Source: Halodesulfurarchaeum sp. HSR-GB
GTDB lineage: Archaea; Halobacteriota; Halobacteria; Halobacteriales; Halobacteriaceae
Assembly (NCBI RefSeq): GCF_031432215.1
Contig: NZ_JAVKGN010000001.1
Coordinates: 1,665,421-1,729,420, forward strand
Length of the DNA: 64,000 bases
Direction of reading: 5' to 3'
Part shown: positions 16,819 to 24,813 of the stretch, piece by piece
Numbering within the stretch: the first letter of the stretch is position 1
Layout: every line of letters starts with the position of its first letter
Position numbers and translations under genes: made by a program
Notes under the pieces: model-generated
Seen by the model: only the letters and a program-made list of their open reading frames with translations
Database searches by the model: none
What the model was told of the DNA's origin: nothing

Positions 16819-17076
16819 ATGAGAATACGTACTGACGGCGATTACAGCCATCGCGAGGACGTGATCGACGCCGCTGCGGAGCGGCTCGACGTGAACAAGA
16901 CGAGAGCAGTGCTACTGAGTGCGGATGCAGTCGGGTCGCTCCTGGACGAGCTGGAGGACGCACTGGCCCACGAGGAGATTCCGCCGAAGGTCGCCCGGGA
17001 GATCGCCGAGCAGGTCGAGACGCGAAAGTGGTCGCTGGAGTACGATCCGCACGAGTTTCGGTTTGAGCAGAAGTAA
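16819..17076 (+). CDS. Small helical protein, 85 aa
   Basis: MRIRTDGDYSHREDVIDAAA then helices with the heptad-like pattern of short haloarchaeal DNA-binding proteins. It resembles a recurrent haloarchaeal small-protein family with an MRIRTDG start seen in plasmids and proviruses, but I cannot name the family with certainty. Single gene with its own AT-rich upstream region. Confidence 0.6.
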   Translation: MRIRTDGDYSHREDVIDAAAERLDVNKTRAVLLSADAVGSLLDELEDALAHEEIPPKVAREIAEQVETRKWSLEYDPHEFRFEQK

Positions 17077-17135
17077 CAACGAATTCTCGATTCTTTATCA
17101 ATAATTTATTGGATGGTTGAGTGTAACCATCTCTT

Positions 17136-18707
17136 ATGGATCGCCGATCGATAATAGTCATCTCCCTCACGGTGCTCGTAATGTTATCAGGATGTTCGAC
17201 ATTAGGGCTTGGGGGTCCTACTATTACGGAATCCGAGACAGGAGTCACATCTGATGGGATACCGTATTTAGAATTCGAGTATACTACTGACGATTACGCG
17301 ACTGCACTATTAGAAAATCCAGAAAACCAGATTGTGGACAAACGAGAGCTATCCCCTGAGGAAAACAGATCTGCCCTTGCAATAGGTGAACCTCAATCAG
17401 GATCGTACACCCTAGTCCTGCAACAAGGTGGGGAAACTCAGGTGGAGAAAAATCTCGATTATGATGGACCATCGCCGCAAATTGAAAGCGTAGACCCGAA
17501 ATGGACAGGGTCTACATTGAAGGAAATTTCAATCACTGTGTCCAACTCGGGAGATCTTCCTACTCGTGTTTCTGCAGCTTCATACTCATCGGTTGGTGAA
17601 ACAGTTGAAGATGACTCGATGTACGAATGGGTCGAAGCAAACAGCAGTAACACAATCACCCTAACAAGTGGGTACCAAGAGGCAGTCCGCGTTGAGGAGC
17701 CAGGCGACGCAACGGTTTCAGTTCAGTTGGAAACAACCAACAAAACGCTATCAACATCGTTTACGAAATCATTTGAAGGGCCAAATTTGGAAATTGAATC
17801 TGTCAACCCAAACTGGGAAGGTGGCGACCTTGACAGTGCAGAGGTATTAGTTGAAAATATTGGAGATATGTCGACAATAGCAAACGCCTCGATAGAGCAC
17901 AATGGCGAGACCTTAGCATACAGTGGAAACTCTTCAATTGGCGCAGGAGAGTCTGCTCTGATGGAGATAACAAGCCTAGGAAATATCTACTATGCCGAAA
18001 ACGCGGGGGACGTCAATCTTGATTTGATTGTGGACGGGGAATCTCAACACCTTAGCCGAACGATTTCACACAAAGTACAGGACGCTAACGTTTCCATTTC
18101 ATCATTTTTGACCAGTTGGGGTAATGGAGAACTGAATAGTGCCACAGCTGAAGTCACCAATAACGGTGAAGTTGATGGTGATGTCAGAGTTAGTATTCTT
18201 GTCGATGGCACTGAAGTTAGTGGGTATGATACCGTCGTAAAAGCGGGGGATTCGCGGTCTTTCGATTTCGATAGTTATGACACACTATATTCTGCCACAT
18301 CAGGGGGTACTTATGACGTTACTTTTGAAGTAAGCGGGGTAGATGGGGACGATTCAAAGACCCGATCGAAAACATTTGATGGCCTTGATACATCTATTTC
18401 CAGTATAGATTCTTCGTTTACTGGGAATTATGACTCTGAAACTTCAGACCTTCTATCTCTGAACTTTAACGTTCGGAATCGTGGCGATGTTGTCTTGGTG
18501 TACGATGCGATCGAAGTGGAAATTGGTTCAGATTCTACACAGGAGTCATTATCTTTTGCTTCAGAAGTAGCACCAGGAGGATCAAAGACCGAATACTTTC
18601 ATGGAGATCTAACTGTAGATAACGGAGAGTACACAATGACAGTAACACTGCTAAACGATGGCGAAGAAGTAGGATCTGCGCAAACCTCAGTTTCGGTATC
18701 CGGGTAG
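17136..18707 (+). CDS. Lipoprotein with repeated Ig-like (CARDB-type) domains
   Basis: 523 aa. Signal sequence with lipobox LSGC at residues 18-21 marks it for lipid anchoring at the outer face of the membrane. The rest consists of four or so repeats of a beta-sandwich with the pattern W-x-G..L.S..V.V.N.GD, like CARDB domains. The gene is clearly more AT-rich than its neighbours and uses A/T-ending codons. A TATA-like ATAATTTATT lies about 30 bp upstream. It is unlinked to other genes and probably cargo of the element. The substrate or partner is unknown. Confidence 0.75.
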   Translation: MDRRSIIVISLTVLVMLSGCSTLGLGGPTITESETGVTSDGIPYLEFEYTTDDYATALLENPENQIVDKRELSPEENRSALAIGEPQSGSYTLVLQQGGETQVEKNLDYDGPSPQIESVDPKWTGSTLKEISITVSNSGDLPTRVSAASYSSVGETVEDDSMYEWVEANSSNTITLTSGYQEAVRVEEPGDATVSVQLETTNKTLSTSFTKSFEGPNLEIESVNPNWEGGDLDSAEVLVENIGDMSTIANASIEHNGETLAYSGNSSIGAGESALMEITSLGNIYYAENAGDVNLDLIVDGESQHLSRTISHKVQDANVSISSFLTSWGNGELNSATAEVTNNGEVDGDVRVSILVDGTEVSGYDTVVKAGDSRSFDFDSYDTLYSATSGGTYDVTFEVSGVDGDDSKTRSKTFDGLDTSISSIDSSFTGNYDSETSDLLSLNFNVRNRGDVVLVYDAIEVEIGSDSTQESLSFASEVAPGGSKTEYFHGDLTVDNGEYTMTVTLLNDGEEVGSAQTSVSVSG

Positions 18708-18851
18708 CTCTCAAACAGATTTGAGGATTTGCTGGCCAGAGCTTTTGATTTCGACTCTTTGAAAAAAGGTGGGTGAAGGCATCCACGGGTCGGGTGGTCA
18801 GGCCCGACTCATCATTACCTGAGGGCGCCGGGTACTTATTGATAGTAACGT

Positions 18852-19121
18852 TCAGCCTCCGAAGTCTGATTCACTTAATTTCCCTTCCACCCACATTTTC
18901 CCTTTGTTTGTAATTTCATAGTATCCGTCGCCATCTCTTGTAACAAAATCGTGTTCAAGCAGTTCGTTTAGTCTGAGTTGGACGGTGGAATATCCAATTT
19001 CTTGCCCGTGTCGGTTGAGGTTTCTATACAGAGCTTTTGGCGGAAGCTCGAGGTCTTTCTCGTAGAGGAAATCTAGGATGACGGAATCACTCAATGTCAT
19101 CCACCTCGGCTTCGGTCGCAT
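18852..19121 (-). CDS. PhiH1-repressor-like winged-helix protein, 89 aa
   Basis: RPKPRWMTLSDSVILDFLYE, then ALYRNLNRHGQEIGYSTVQL and a wing ending GDGYYEITNKG. This arrangement (W-M-T..D..IL, helix-turn-helix, YYE.T.KG) is that of the haloarchaeal virus PhiH1 repressor family. ATG 19121 matches the family's usual start; ATG 19145 is possible. It diverges from the integrase operon across an inverted repeat, the layout of a lysogeny switch. Confidence 0.75.
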   Translation of the reverse strand: MRPKPRWMTLSDSVILDFLYEKDLELPPKALYRNLNRHGQEIGYSTVQLRLNELLEHDFVTRDGDGYYEITNKGKMWVEGKLSESDFGG

Positions 19122-19175
19122 TTCCTCGGATATCGAACTCTTCATTAATATTTCCGACTGGTGTGGTAGAATTGT

Positions 19176-19210
19176 AGGTCATCTAACCTCATAATTAGGT
19201 TGTATGGCCT
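19176..19210. promoter_or_regulatory. Inverted-repeat operator between repressor and integrase operon
   Basis: AGGTCATCTAACCT (19176-19189) and AGGTTGTATGGCCT (19197-19210) are inverted copies matching at 11 of 14 positions with a 7-bp spacer. A TATA-like CTATAAG follows at 19214-19220 for rightward transcription. The site lies between the divergent winged-helix gene and the integrase operon, as expected for the repressor's own binding site. Confidence 0.6.
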
Positions 19211-19358
19211 AAACTATAAGTCATTGGGCTCAAAATAGGCTGGTTAACGAAGGCACCCGCGGCTGGTCGTCGCGACGATGATCACTGTGAGAAGGTGCGG
19301 ACCCCGCTGGCTGTAACAGCGGGCCCGCGTGGGCCTTCGTGGAACCAGCACGAAAGCC

Positions 19359-19592
19359 ATGTGCGAATACGCGCGACGGGATGAAAAAATCCCGCATGCC
19401 GATGATGTATCGCTTCGGAAGCCGGACCGGAACCGGTCGAAACGAACGCTCGCCGGAAATGCCGAGCGACTGAGCCATATCGAGAGCGCGGTCCGGAAGT
19501 TCCGGAAGGGTCGATTGCCGACTTTTCCCCGTACCGTCACTCGATTCGAGGCACCGATGAATCACGTCGCCACCAAAGGTGATCTCGCATGA
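19359..19592 (+). CDS. Hypothetical basic protein, 77 aa
   Basis: Begins MCEYARRDEK; GTG 19329 is an alternative start. Rich in Arg and Lys, unlike most haloarchaeal proteins, so either DNA-binding or partly spurious. Support comes from the ATGA overlap with the next gene and its place at the head of the integrase operon. Confidence 0.4.
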   Translation: MCEYARRDEKIPHADDVSLRKPDRNRSKRTLAGNAERLSHIESAVRKFRKGRLPTFPRTVTRFEAPMNHVATKGDLA

Positions 19593-19837
19593 GCGTGTGG
19601 GAGTCACCCGACGAGGCCACTTGGTGCCCGCAGTGCCAGCGCGAGCGTATAAACTGCGCGCACATGCACGAGGAACAAGCCGTCGCGACGGACGGCGGCC
19701 AGGACCTCGGCCGTCACTGGGATTGCGAGGACCATCTCGAGGCCGCGCTTGAGAAGACCGAGAGCAGCGCGGTCCGGAAACACATCCGCGAGGCGCTGCA
19801 GATGCCCGCGATCCAGCGAGAAGAGGTGGAGCGATGA
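19589..19837 (+). CDS. Small zinc-finger-like protein, 82 aa
   Basis: Residues 13-26 read CPQCQRERINCAHMH, giving CxxC plus Cys and His ligands; DCEDHLEAAL follows at about 45. Coupled to neighbours by ATGA overlaps on both sides. Likely a small DNA-binding or protein-binding accessory of the integration operon. Confidence 0.6.
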   Translation: MSVWESPDEATWCPQCQRERINCAHMHEEQAVATDGGQDLGRHWDCEDHLEAALEKTESSAVRKHIREALQMPAIQREEVER

Positions 19838-20136
19838 GTATCTCTACTGACCCGCTCGCGATCACCTACGACGACACCGTCGAGGACCTCTGCCAACGCA
19901 TTACGGAGTATCTCGGACTGGAAATGTACGACTACACCCGTCTGGATGCGAGTGTCGTCAAACCCATGGCCGATCGACTCGGTGTCGATTCCTCCGGGTA
20001 CCGTCGGGAAGTGGTGATTCGGATTCGAAGCGAACACCCAGAACTCGACGAGTCCCGATCACTTCCCGAATTCTCTATTCCCGAGCTTCGCGAGCTGTAC
20101 GCCAGCCTCGAACGGGGTGAGACGTTCGATGAGTGA
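19834..20136 (+). CDS. Hypothetical 100-aa protein
   Basis: Begins MSISTDPLAI. Mostly helical and acidic (TVEDLCQRITEYLGLEMYDY, then PELRELYASLE). No metal site. Overlaps both neighbours; the following gene starts eight bases before its stop. Not recognised. Confidence 0.6.
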   Translation: MSISTDPLAITYDDTVEDLCQRITEYLGLEMYDYTRLDASVVKPMADRLGVDSSGYRREVVIRIRSEHPELDESRSLPEFSIPELRELYASLERGETFDE

Positions 20137-20233
20137 GGCCGAACTCACCCAGTCGGAGATCGAGCAGATCGAGGCCGATCCGTTCCTCACCGTCGAGGAT
20201 GTCCTGGAGTGGCGCAGCGAGGGCGAGGCATGA
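20129..20233 (+). CDS. 34-aa acidic mini-protein
   Basis: ATG 20129 to TGA 20233. The product is a single predicted amphipathic acidic helix pair (LTQSEIEQIEADPFLTVEDV). It overlaps the stop upstream by eight bases and the start downstream by four, so coupling supports it despite its size. Confidence 0.5.
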   Translation: MSEAELTQSEIEQIEADPFLTVEDVLEWRSEGEA

Positions 20234-20373
20234 GTCTGGGGAACGATCCCGACCGGGTCGGTCCGCAGACCGAACCCGAACCCTACGACTGCCGGTTCTG
20301 TGACCGGAAAACCTACGATGCCCGGCGGATCTGCCCGGACTGTCGTCACGAGGGGGTTCTGGAGTATGAATAG
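20230..20373 (+). CDS. 47-aa zinc-ribbon mini-protein
   Basis: ATG 20230 to TAG 20373. Contains CRFC at residues 21-24 and CPDC at 35-38, with His next to the second pair, a complete CxxC-x10-CxxC zinc ribbon. Overlaps the next gene by eight bases. Probably a transcription or recombination accessory. Confidence 0.65.
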   Translation: MSLGNDPDRVGPQTEPEPYDCRFCDRKTYDARRICPDCRHEGVLEYE

Positions 20374-20560
20374 CGGGCCGCCCACCTGCTGGCGGTGTGG
20401 GTTCCGGCCGCTTGTGAATCCAGGGGAGAACCTTCACCGGCTCGGCGTGACGATCGACGGCGAAGACTGGCCGGAGATCCACGTCTGCGAGGACTGCGCC
20501 AAAGAGCTCTCCGCAGAACTCGGAGCGCTGCACCTGTACGACAAGGTGACCGAGGCGTGA
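20366..20560 (+). CDS. 64-aa zinc-ribbon protein
   Basis: Begins MNSGPPTCWRCGFRPL. CWRC at residues 8-11 and CEDC at 41-44 form a second four-Cys zinc ribbon. Its stop overlaps the GTG start of the integrase (GTGA), so it is translated together with the recombinase and may act as its directionality or accessory factor, by position. Confidence 0.65.
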   Translation: MNSGPPTCWRCGFRPLVNPGENLHRLGVTIDGEDWPEIHVCEDCAKELSAELGALHLYDKVTEA

Positions 20561-21627
20561 GTCGCGAGCGACCCTCACCCAAGGAACTCTCTCCGAAGGA
20601 CGCGATCGAGCGGTACCTTCGTCGTCGACGGCCCGATTCGACCGACCGGAGTATCCAGGGCTGGAAGTACCGGCTCAAGCTGTTTCGTGAGTGGCTCGAC
20701 GAGGTCGGGATCGAGGAGGTTGGCGAGCTGCGTCGCTACGATCTCGACGAATACTACGAACATCGGAGTGCCGAGATCAAGCCCGTCACACTCGAGGGCG
20801 AGATGTGGACGCTACACGGCTTCGTTTCGTTCCTCGAGGACATCGGCGCCGTCGAAGACGGGCTGGCCGACTCGGTTCGGATTCCGGACCTCGACCCCGA
20901 GGATCGATCCAGCGACATCAAGCTACACGCGGACGCGGCGCTCGCGCTGTTGGATTACTACCGGAACAACGAGACGCTGTATGGAACCCGACGGCATGCG
21001 TTTTTCGAGCTCCTCTGGCATACCGGCGCCAGGCAGGGCGGCATCCGAGGGCTTGATCTCCAGGACGTCGAGCTGCAAGACGACCCGACGGTGAACTTTC
21101 GACACCGGCCGGGGAGTGGGACTCCATTGAAGAACAAACGGGCGGGCGAGCGGCCTGTCGGGATCTCCGAGACCGTCGCCGACGTGCTTCGAACCTACGT
21201 TCGGGTCCACCGGCACAAGAAGGTCGACGATCACCAGAGATCGCCATTTCTCACGACGACTCGAGGGAGGCCGTCGCCTCAGACGCTTCGGGCCTGGAGT
21301 TACCGGGTCACGATTCCCTGCGAGCATCACCCGTGTCCCCACAGTCGGTCGCGGGACACCTGCCCGTTTGTCGACTACCACAAGGCCTCGCAGTGTCCAT
21401 CGAGCCGGTCACCGCATCAGATCCGGACGGGCGCGATTACCTGGATGCTGAACCGTGGTTGGCCGCCCGAAGACGTCGCTGCACGGGTGAACGCCTCAGT
21501 TGAGACCATCGAACAGCACTACGACAAAGCCGACCTCGATCAGCGGCGGAAACGACAGCGCCAGCGGATGGAAAAGCGCCGTCGCCCCCTGCTCGATCAG
21601 CTCCAAAACAAGGAGGAAAACCAATGA
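20557..21627 (+). CDS. Tyrosine recombinase (integrase), 356 aa
   Basis: GTG start at 20557 overlapping the upstream TGA; the long frame before it is not coding. An N-terminal SAM-like core-binding domain covers residues 13-110 and a catalytic domain 125-330. Catalytic residues visible are R159 (GARQGG), H287 and R290 (HQIR) and the nucleophile Y322 (EQHYDK). An insertion at 254-281 carries four Cys and several His, a probable zinc finger inside the catalytic domain. It integrates and excises the element whose operon it terminates. The last 70 residues recur as a decayed copy at 26.4 kb. Confidence 0.93.
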   Translation: MSRERPSPKELSPKDAIERYLRRRRPDSTDRSIQGWKYRLKLFREWLDEVGIEEVGELRRYDLDEYYEHRSAEIKPVTLEGEMWTLHGFVSFLEDIGAVEDGLADSVRIPDLDPEDRSSDIKLHADAALALLDYYRNNETLYGTRRHAFFELLWHTGARQGGIRGLDLQDVELQDDPTVNFRHRPGSGTPLKNKRAGERPVGISETVADVLRTYVRVHRHKKVDDHQRSPFLTTTRGRPSPQTLRAWSYRVTIPCEHHPCPHSRSRDTCPFVDYHKASQCPSSRSPHQIRTGAITWMLNRGWPPEDVAARVNASVETIEQHYDKADLDQRRKRQRQRMEKRRRPLLDQLQNKEENQ

Positions 21628-21801
21628 CAACTGACGTTCAAATCGCCCGAAGGCTTCCGAATAATAGAATCGCGCCCGGCCCGCTTTTGTGACGAACTTC
21701 AGTGAGGAGCAAAGCGGCAAGGGATTTGAACGCAGAGAGGAGCTCCGCTCCGACCGTGTGTTCACGATCGAACCGACACGTCTGGATGGCTCCCGACGCT
21801 T

Positions 21802-24800
21802 TCAAAGTCCTTGGGAACGCCAGAGCGGCAGCCGGACCGTGATGATACTCCCCCGGGGCTCGTTTTCCTCGAACTCCAGCGACCCGTTCGATTGGGTGAC
21901 GATGTGTTTGACGAGCCATAATCCCAGGCCGCTCCCGTGCAGGAGCGAGGTTCTGTCAGCGTCGCCTTCGATTATCTGCCGTTCCATTTTGGGGATTCCG
22001 GGCCCCTGATCTTTGATGCGAATGATAAGATAATCCCCGTCCCGTTCAGTCGCTACGGTCACGATAGGTCGCCCGTCGTCGTGATGTTTCAGGCCATTCT
22101 CCAGCAATTCGGAAAGCGCCTGTTCGATTTCCGGGACTGCCTGGATTGCCGAGTCAAGTGTCCCCTCTACGACGACGGTGCCGTTCGGATATTGATCACT
22201 GAGTCGCCGCCGGATCCGAGTCACGACTCGCGAGAGGGCGACCTTCTCTGGCGTCTTCGACCCCGAGAGGATTTCGACGATCTGTCTCTCCTTCTTCGCT
22301 AACTCCACTAACCCGGTGCCAGTGTCAATGATCCGCTCTGCAAGCTGGGACACATCCGCTGCGGGGTCCGTTCGGATCTGCTCGGCGTTGCCGAGTATCA
22401 CGGTCATGTCGTTGTTCAGATTGTGTCTGAGAAGCCGGTCAATGACTCGGAGGTGTTCCTCTCGCGTTTTCAGATCCGTGACGTCCCGGCAGATTGCTAT
22501 CGTGCCGTCTAACTCCCCGTCGAGATCGTAGTGGGGATAGCGCGTCGTGCTAAAGACGCGCTCGCCCGTCTCCGGTAGCGATACCTCCATCTCGTACTCC
22601 GTGGCTGCTTCATGCTTCAGAACCCGGTCTTTCTGCCTCGATATCTCGGTTGCATCCGCCGGTTCCATAAATGCGAACTCGTCTCGGCCGAGGAGTTTTT
22701 CCTTCGGGAGATCGGCGTGGCGGGCGACGGCCGGATTGATTACTTCGAATTTCCCGTCGAGGTCCTGCAACATGATCGGATCATCGATCTGCTGGACGAT
22801 TTCCGCGAAGGTTTGCCGTTCCTCCTCGGTTTCCTTGGCGTGGAGATAGAGCCCGATATCGTCGGCCAGGTCGATCAGCAACTGGATCTCCTCGTCACTC
22901 GCGGGTTCGTCCGGGGGAAAGTGAACGGTTAAGACGCCATACGTGTGGTCGTCGTGGGCGATTTCGATACCATAGCCCTCGTGGGACGGCCCTGGCTCGA
23001 CATGCTGCTGAAACGGCCCCGTGGTAACGTCTTTAAGATGATATACCCCAGCGTCCGTCACCGCTTCGACGTACGCTTCGGTGTGGAACTGTCCGACGGC
23101 CGCTCGGTCCAGTTCGGAGCCGGATTCACACCGAAATTCCACCGCGCCCGCGTCAAGTTCGGCAAAAAACGTGCAGCCGAACCGGTCACTCGACGCGATG
23201 CTGTCAAGCACCTGGGGGAGAACGTCTTCCCGCGGCCCCATTCTCGCAATGAGTTGATTCACCGCCGAGGAAATTCGCCGCACCTCGGAAAGCTGCCGGA
23301 TTTCTTCGGCGTTCGCTTTTTGCTCGGTAATGTCCGTCTGGATCGCCACGTACCCCTCGATGTCTCCATCCCGATTCGTCACCGGAGCAATCGTCTGATG
23401 TGCAGGATACGTTTCACCACCCTTCGTTTCGTTAAGAACTTCCTCTTCCCAGATTCCGCCCTCGGTCACAGTATTCCAGAGTGCCTCGTAGTAGTCCGCG
23501 GACATCTCGCCGGATTTGAGGATGCGTGGATTCCGCCCGATCGCTTCCGTCGGTGAATAACCCGTGATGTCCTCGAAGGCCGCGTTCGCGTACGTAATGT
23601 AGCCGTCCGGATCAGTCATATACACGGCATGTCCGGCGGCGTCCACGGCTTGCTTGAACTTGCGGAGTTTCTGTTCTCGATTTTCCCGTTCCGAAATGTC
23701 ACGTATCGAGGCGAACACGCCGGTTATCTCCTCGGTCTGACCTTCACGAAGGGGGTAATAGTGGACGCTCAGTGTTCGAGGGTCGCCGTTCCGGTCGGGC
23801 TGCACGCGATCGTATTTTACGGACTCACCATCTAAGGCCTGCTGGAGGTAGGTTTTAGCCGTCTCGTAGATGTCGTCCCCCAAAAGCTCACGAAGGTGCG
23901 TGCCGGCGATGTCGTCGCTCACCCCGAGAAGGTTCCGATACTGTTCGTTCGCAAAGACTACCGCTCCCTCCCGATCCAGCGCGACGAGCATGTCACTCGA
24001 CCCCTCGACCGCGGCTTCGTACCGTTTCAGTTCGCGTTGCCGTTCCAGGCGCTCCGAGACGTCCCGAATAATCGCGATGTGGCCCTGCCCTGCGCCGAAC
24101 TCGTCTCGGAGACGTGAGATCCGAGTTTCGCCGGGGAACACCGCCCCGGATTTGGTTTCATACGAAACCGCCGGGACGACACCGGAATCGTCTACTTCCC
24201 CCTCGAATTCTGCGACCAGATCCTGGTACTCGCGGGCCTTTTCAAAAATTTGGTGGACGGGTTGGCCCTCGATCTCCGAGAACTGGTAGCCGAACAAGTC
24301 GGTAAACGCCTGGTTGCAATTGACTATCTCACGATCAGTATTGACGACGACGATCGCATCGCGGATGCTCTCGAAGAGTCGCCGAAACTTGGTCTGGACG
24401 GTCTGAAATTCACTTTGCAGAGCCAGCGACTGGTCGCGGCGTGTGAGAAGATTGTCCAGCCGGCGTTCGATGGTTGCCTTCCCGACTGGCGCCTGAATGG
24501 ATTCGTCCACGAGGGCCACGCCGTCGGCCCCGGATTCGAAGGTATCCACGTCGATGGACCTGGACGGACGCTGGATCAACAGTGTCGGGAGAAAGGCCGG
24601 ATCGGCACTGGATTTTCGTTCCCGAAGGGCCTCGGAATAAGTCGGCAACTCGGCGATGTCGACGACGTAGCAATCAGCCGACTGGAGTGTCTCATCGGCG
24701 ATGACTTCGTACCGGTCTCCCAGGAGGTGGGTCAACGCTTGCTCGTCGCCCCGCTCGTTGACCACCAGTTGAATTGTTGCCCGGCTTTCGTTACTGCCGC

Positions 24801-24813
24801 CGGCGTCACTCAT
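21802..24813 (-). CDS. Multi-PAS/GAF sensor histidine kinase, 1003 aa
   Basis: Start ATG 24813, overlapping the KaiC-like gene by eight bases (ATGAGTGA). Order: degenerate receiver-like domain without the phospho-Asp context (about 12-130), three PAS domains (about 150-520), GAF (about 525-680), a fourth PAS, HisKA with the H-box LLRHNLNNDM, and a HATPase domain with N-box ELLENGLKHH and G boxes DQGPGIPK and GSGLGLWLVKHI. The third PAS has GRNPRILKSG where LOV domains have a flavin-binding Cys, so it is not a LOV photoreceptor. No membrane helices: a cytosolic kinase sensing through ligands or partners, most likely the co-translated KaiC-like protein. Confidence 0.9.
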   Translation of the reverse strand: MSDAGGSNESRATIQLVVNERGDEQALTHLLGDRYEVIADETLQSADCYVVDIAELPTYSEALRERKSSADPAFLPTLLIQRPSRSIDVDTFESGADGVALVDESIQAPVGKATIERRLDNLLTRRDQSLALQSEFQTVQTKFRRLFESIRDAIVVVNTDREIVNCNQAFTDLFGYQFSEIEGQPVHQIFEKAREYQDLVAEFEGEVDDSGVVPAVSYETKSGAVFPGETRISRLRDEFGAGQGHIAIIRDVSERLERQRELKRYEAAVEGSSDMLVALDREGAVVFANEQYRNLLGVSDDIAGTHLRELLGDDIYETAKTYLQQALDGESVKYDRVQPDRNGDPRTLSVHYYPLREGQTEEITGVFASIRDISERENREQKLRKFKQAVDAAGHAVYMTDPDGYITYANAAFEDITGYSPTEAIGRNPRILKSGEMSADYYEALWNTVTEGGIWEEEVLNETKGGETYPAHQTIAPVTNRDGDIEGYVAIQTDITEQKANAEEIRQLSEVRRISSAVNQLIARMGPREDVLPQVLDSIASSDRFGCTFFAELDAGAVEFRCESGSELDRAAVGQFHTEAYVEAVTDAGVYHLKDVTTGPFQQHVEPGPSHEGYGIEIAHDDHTYGVLTVHFPPDEPASDEEIQLLIDLADDIGLYLHAKETEEERQTFAEIVQQIDDPIMLQDLDGKFEVINPAVARHADLPKEKLLGRDEFAFMEPADATEISRQKDRVLKHEAATEYEMEVSLPETGERVFSTTRYPHYDLDGELDGTIAICRDVTDLKTREEHLRVIDRLLRHNLNNDMTVILGNAEQIRTDPAADVSQLAERIIDTGTGLVELAKKERQIVEILSGSKTPEKVALSRVVTRIRRRLSDQYPNGTVVVEGTLDSAIQAVPEIEQALSELLENGLKHHDDGRPIVTVATERDGDYLIIRIKDQGPGIPKMERQIIEGDADRTSLLHGSGLGLWLVKHIVTQSNGSLEFEENEPRGSIITVRLPLWRSQGL

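Noticed and set aside
21690-21740. tRNA-3'-end-like string (minus strand TTCAAATCCCT) as the attachment site
   Set aside because: Only about 12 bases resemble a T-arm, no acceptor stem can be paired, and no matching repeat was seen elsewhere in the window. The att site remains unlocated.
23300-23640. LOV-type photoreceptor PAS in the histidine kinase
   Set aside because: The motif reads GRNPRILKSG; the flavin-binding Cys of LOV domains is absent.
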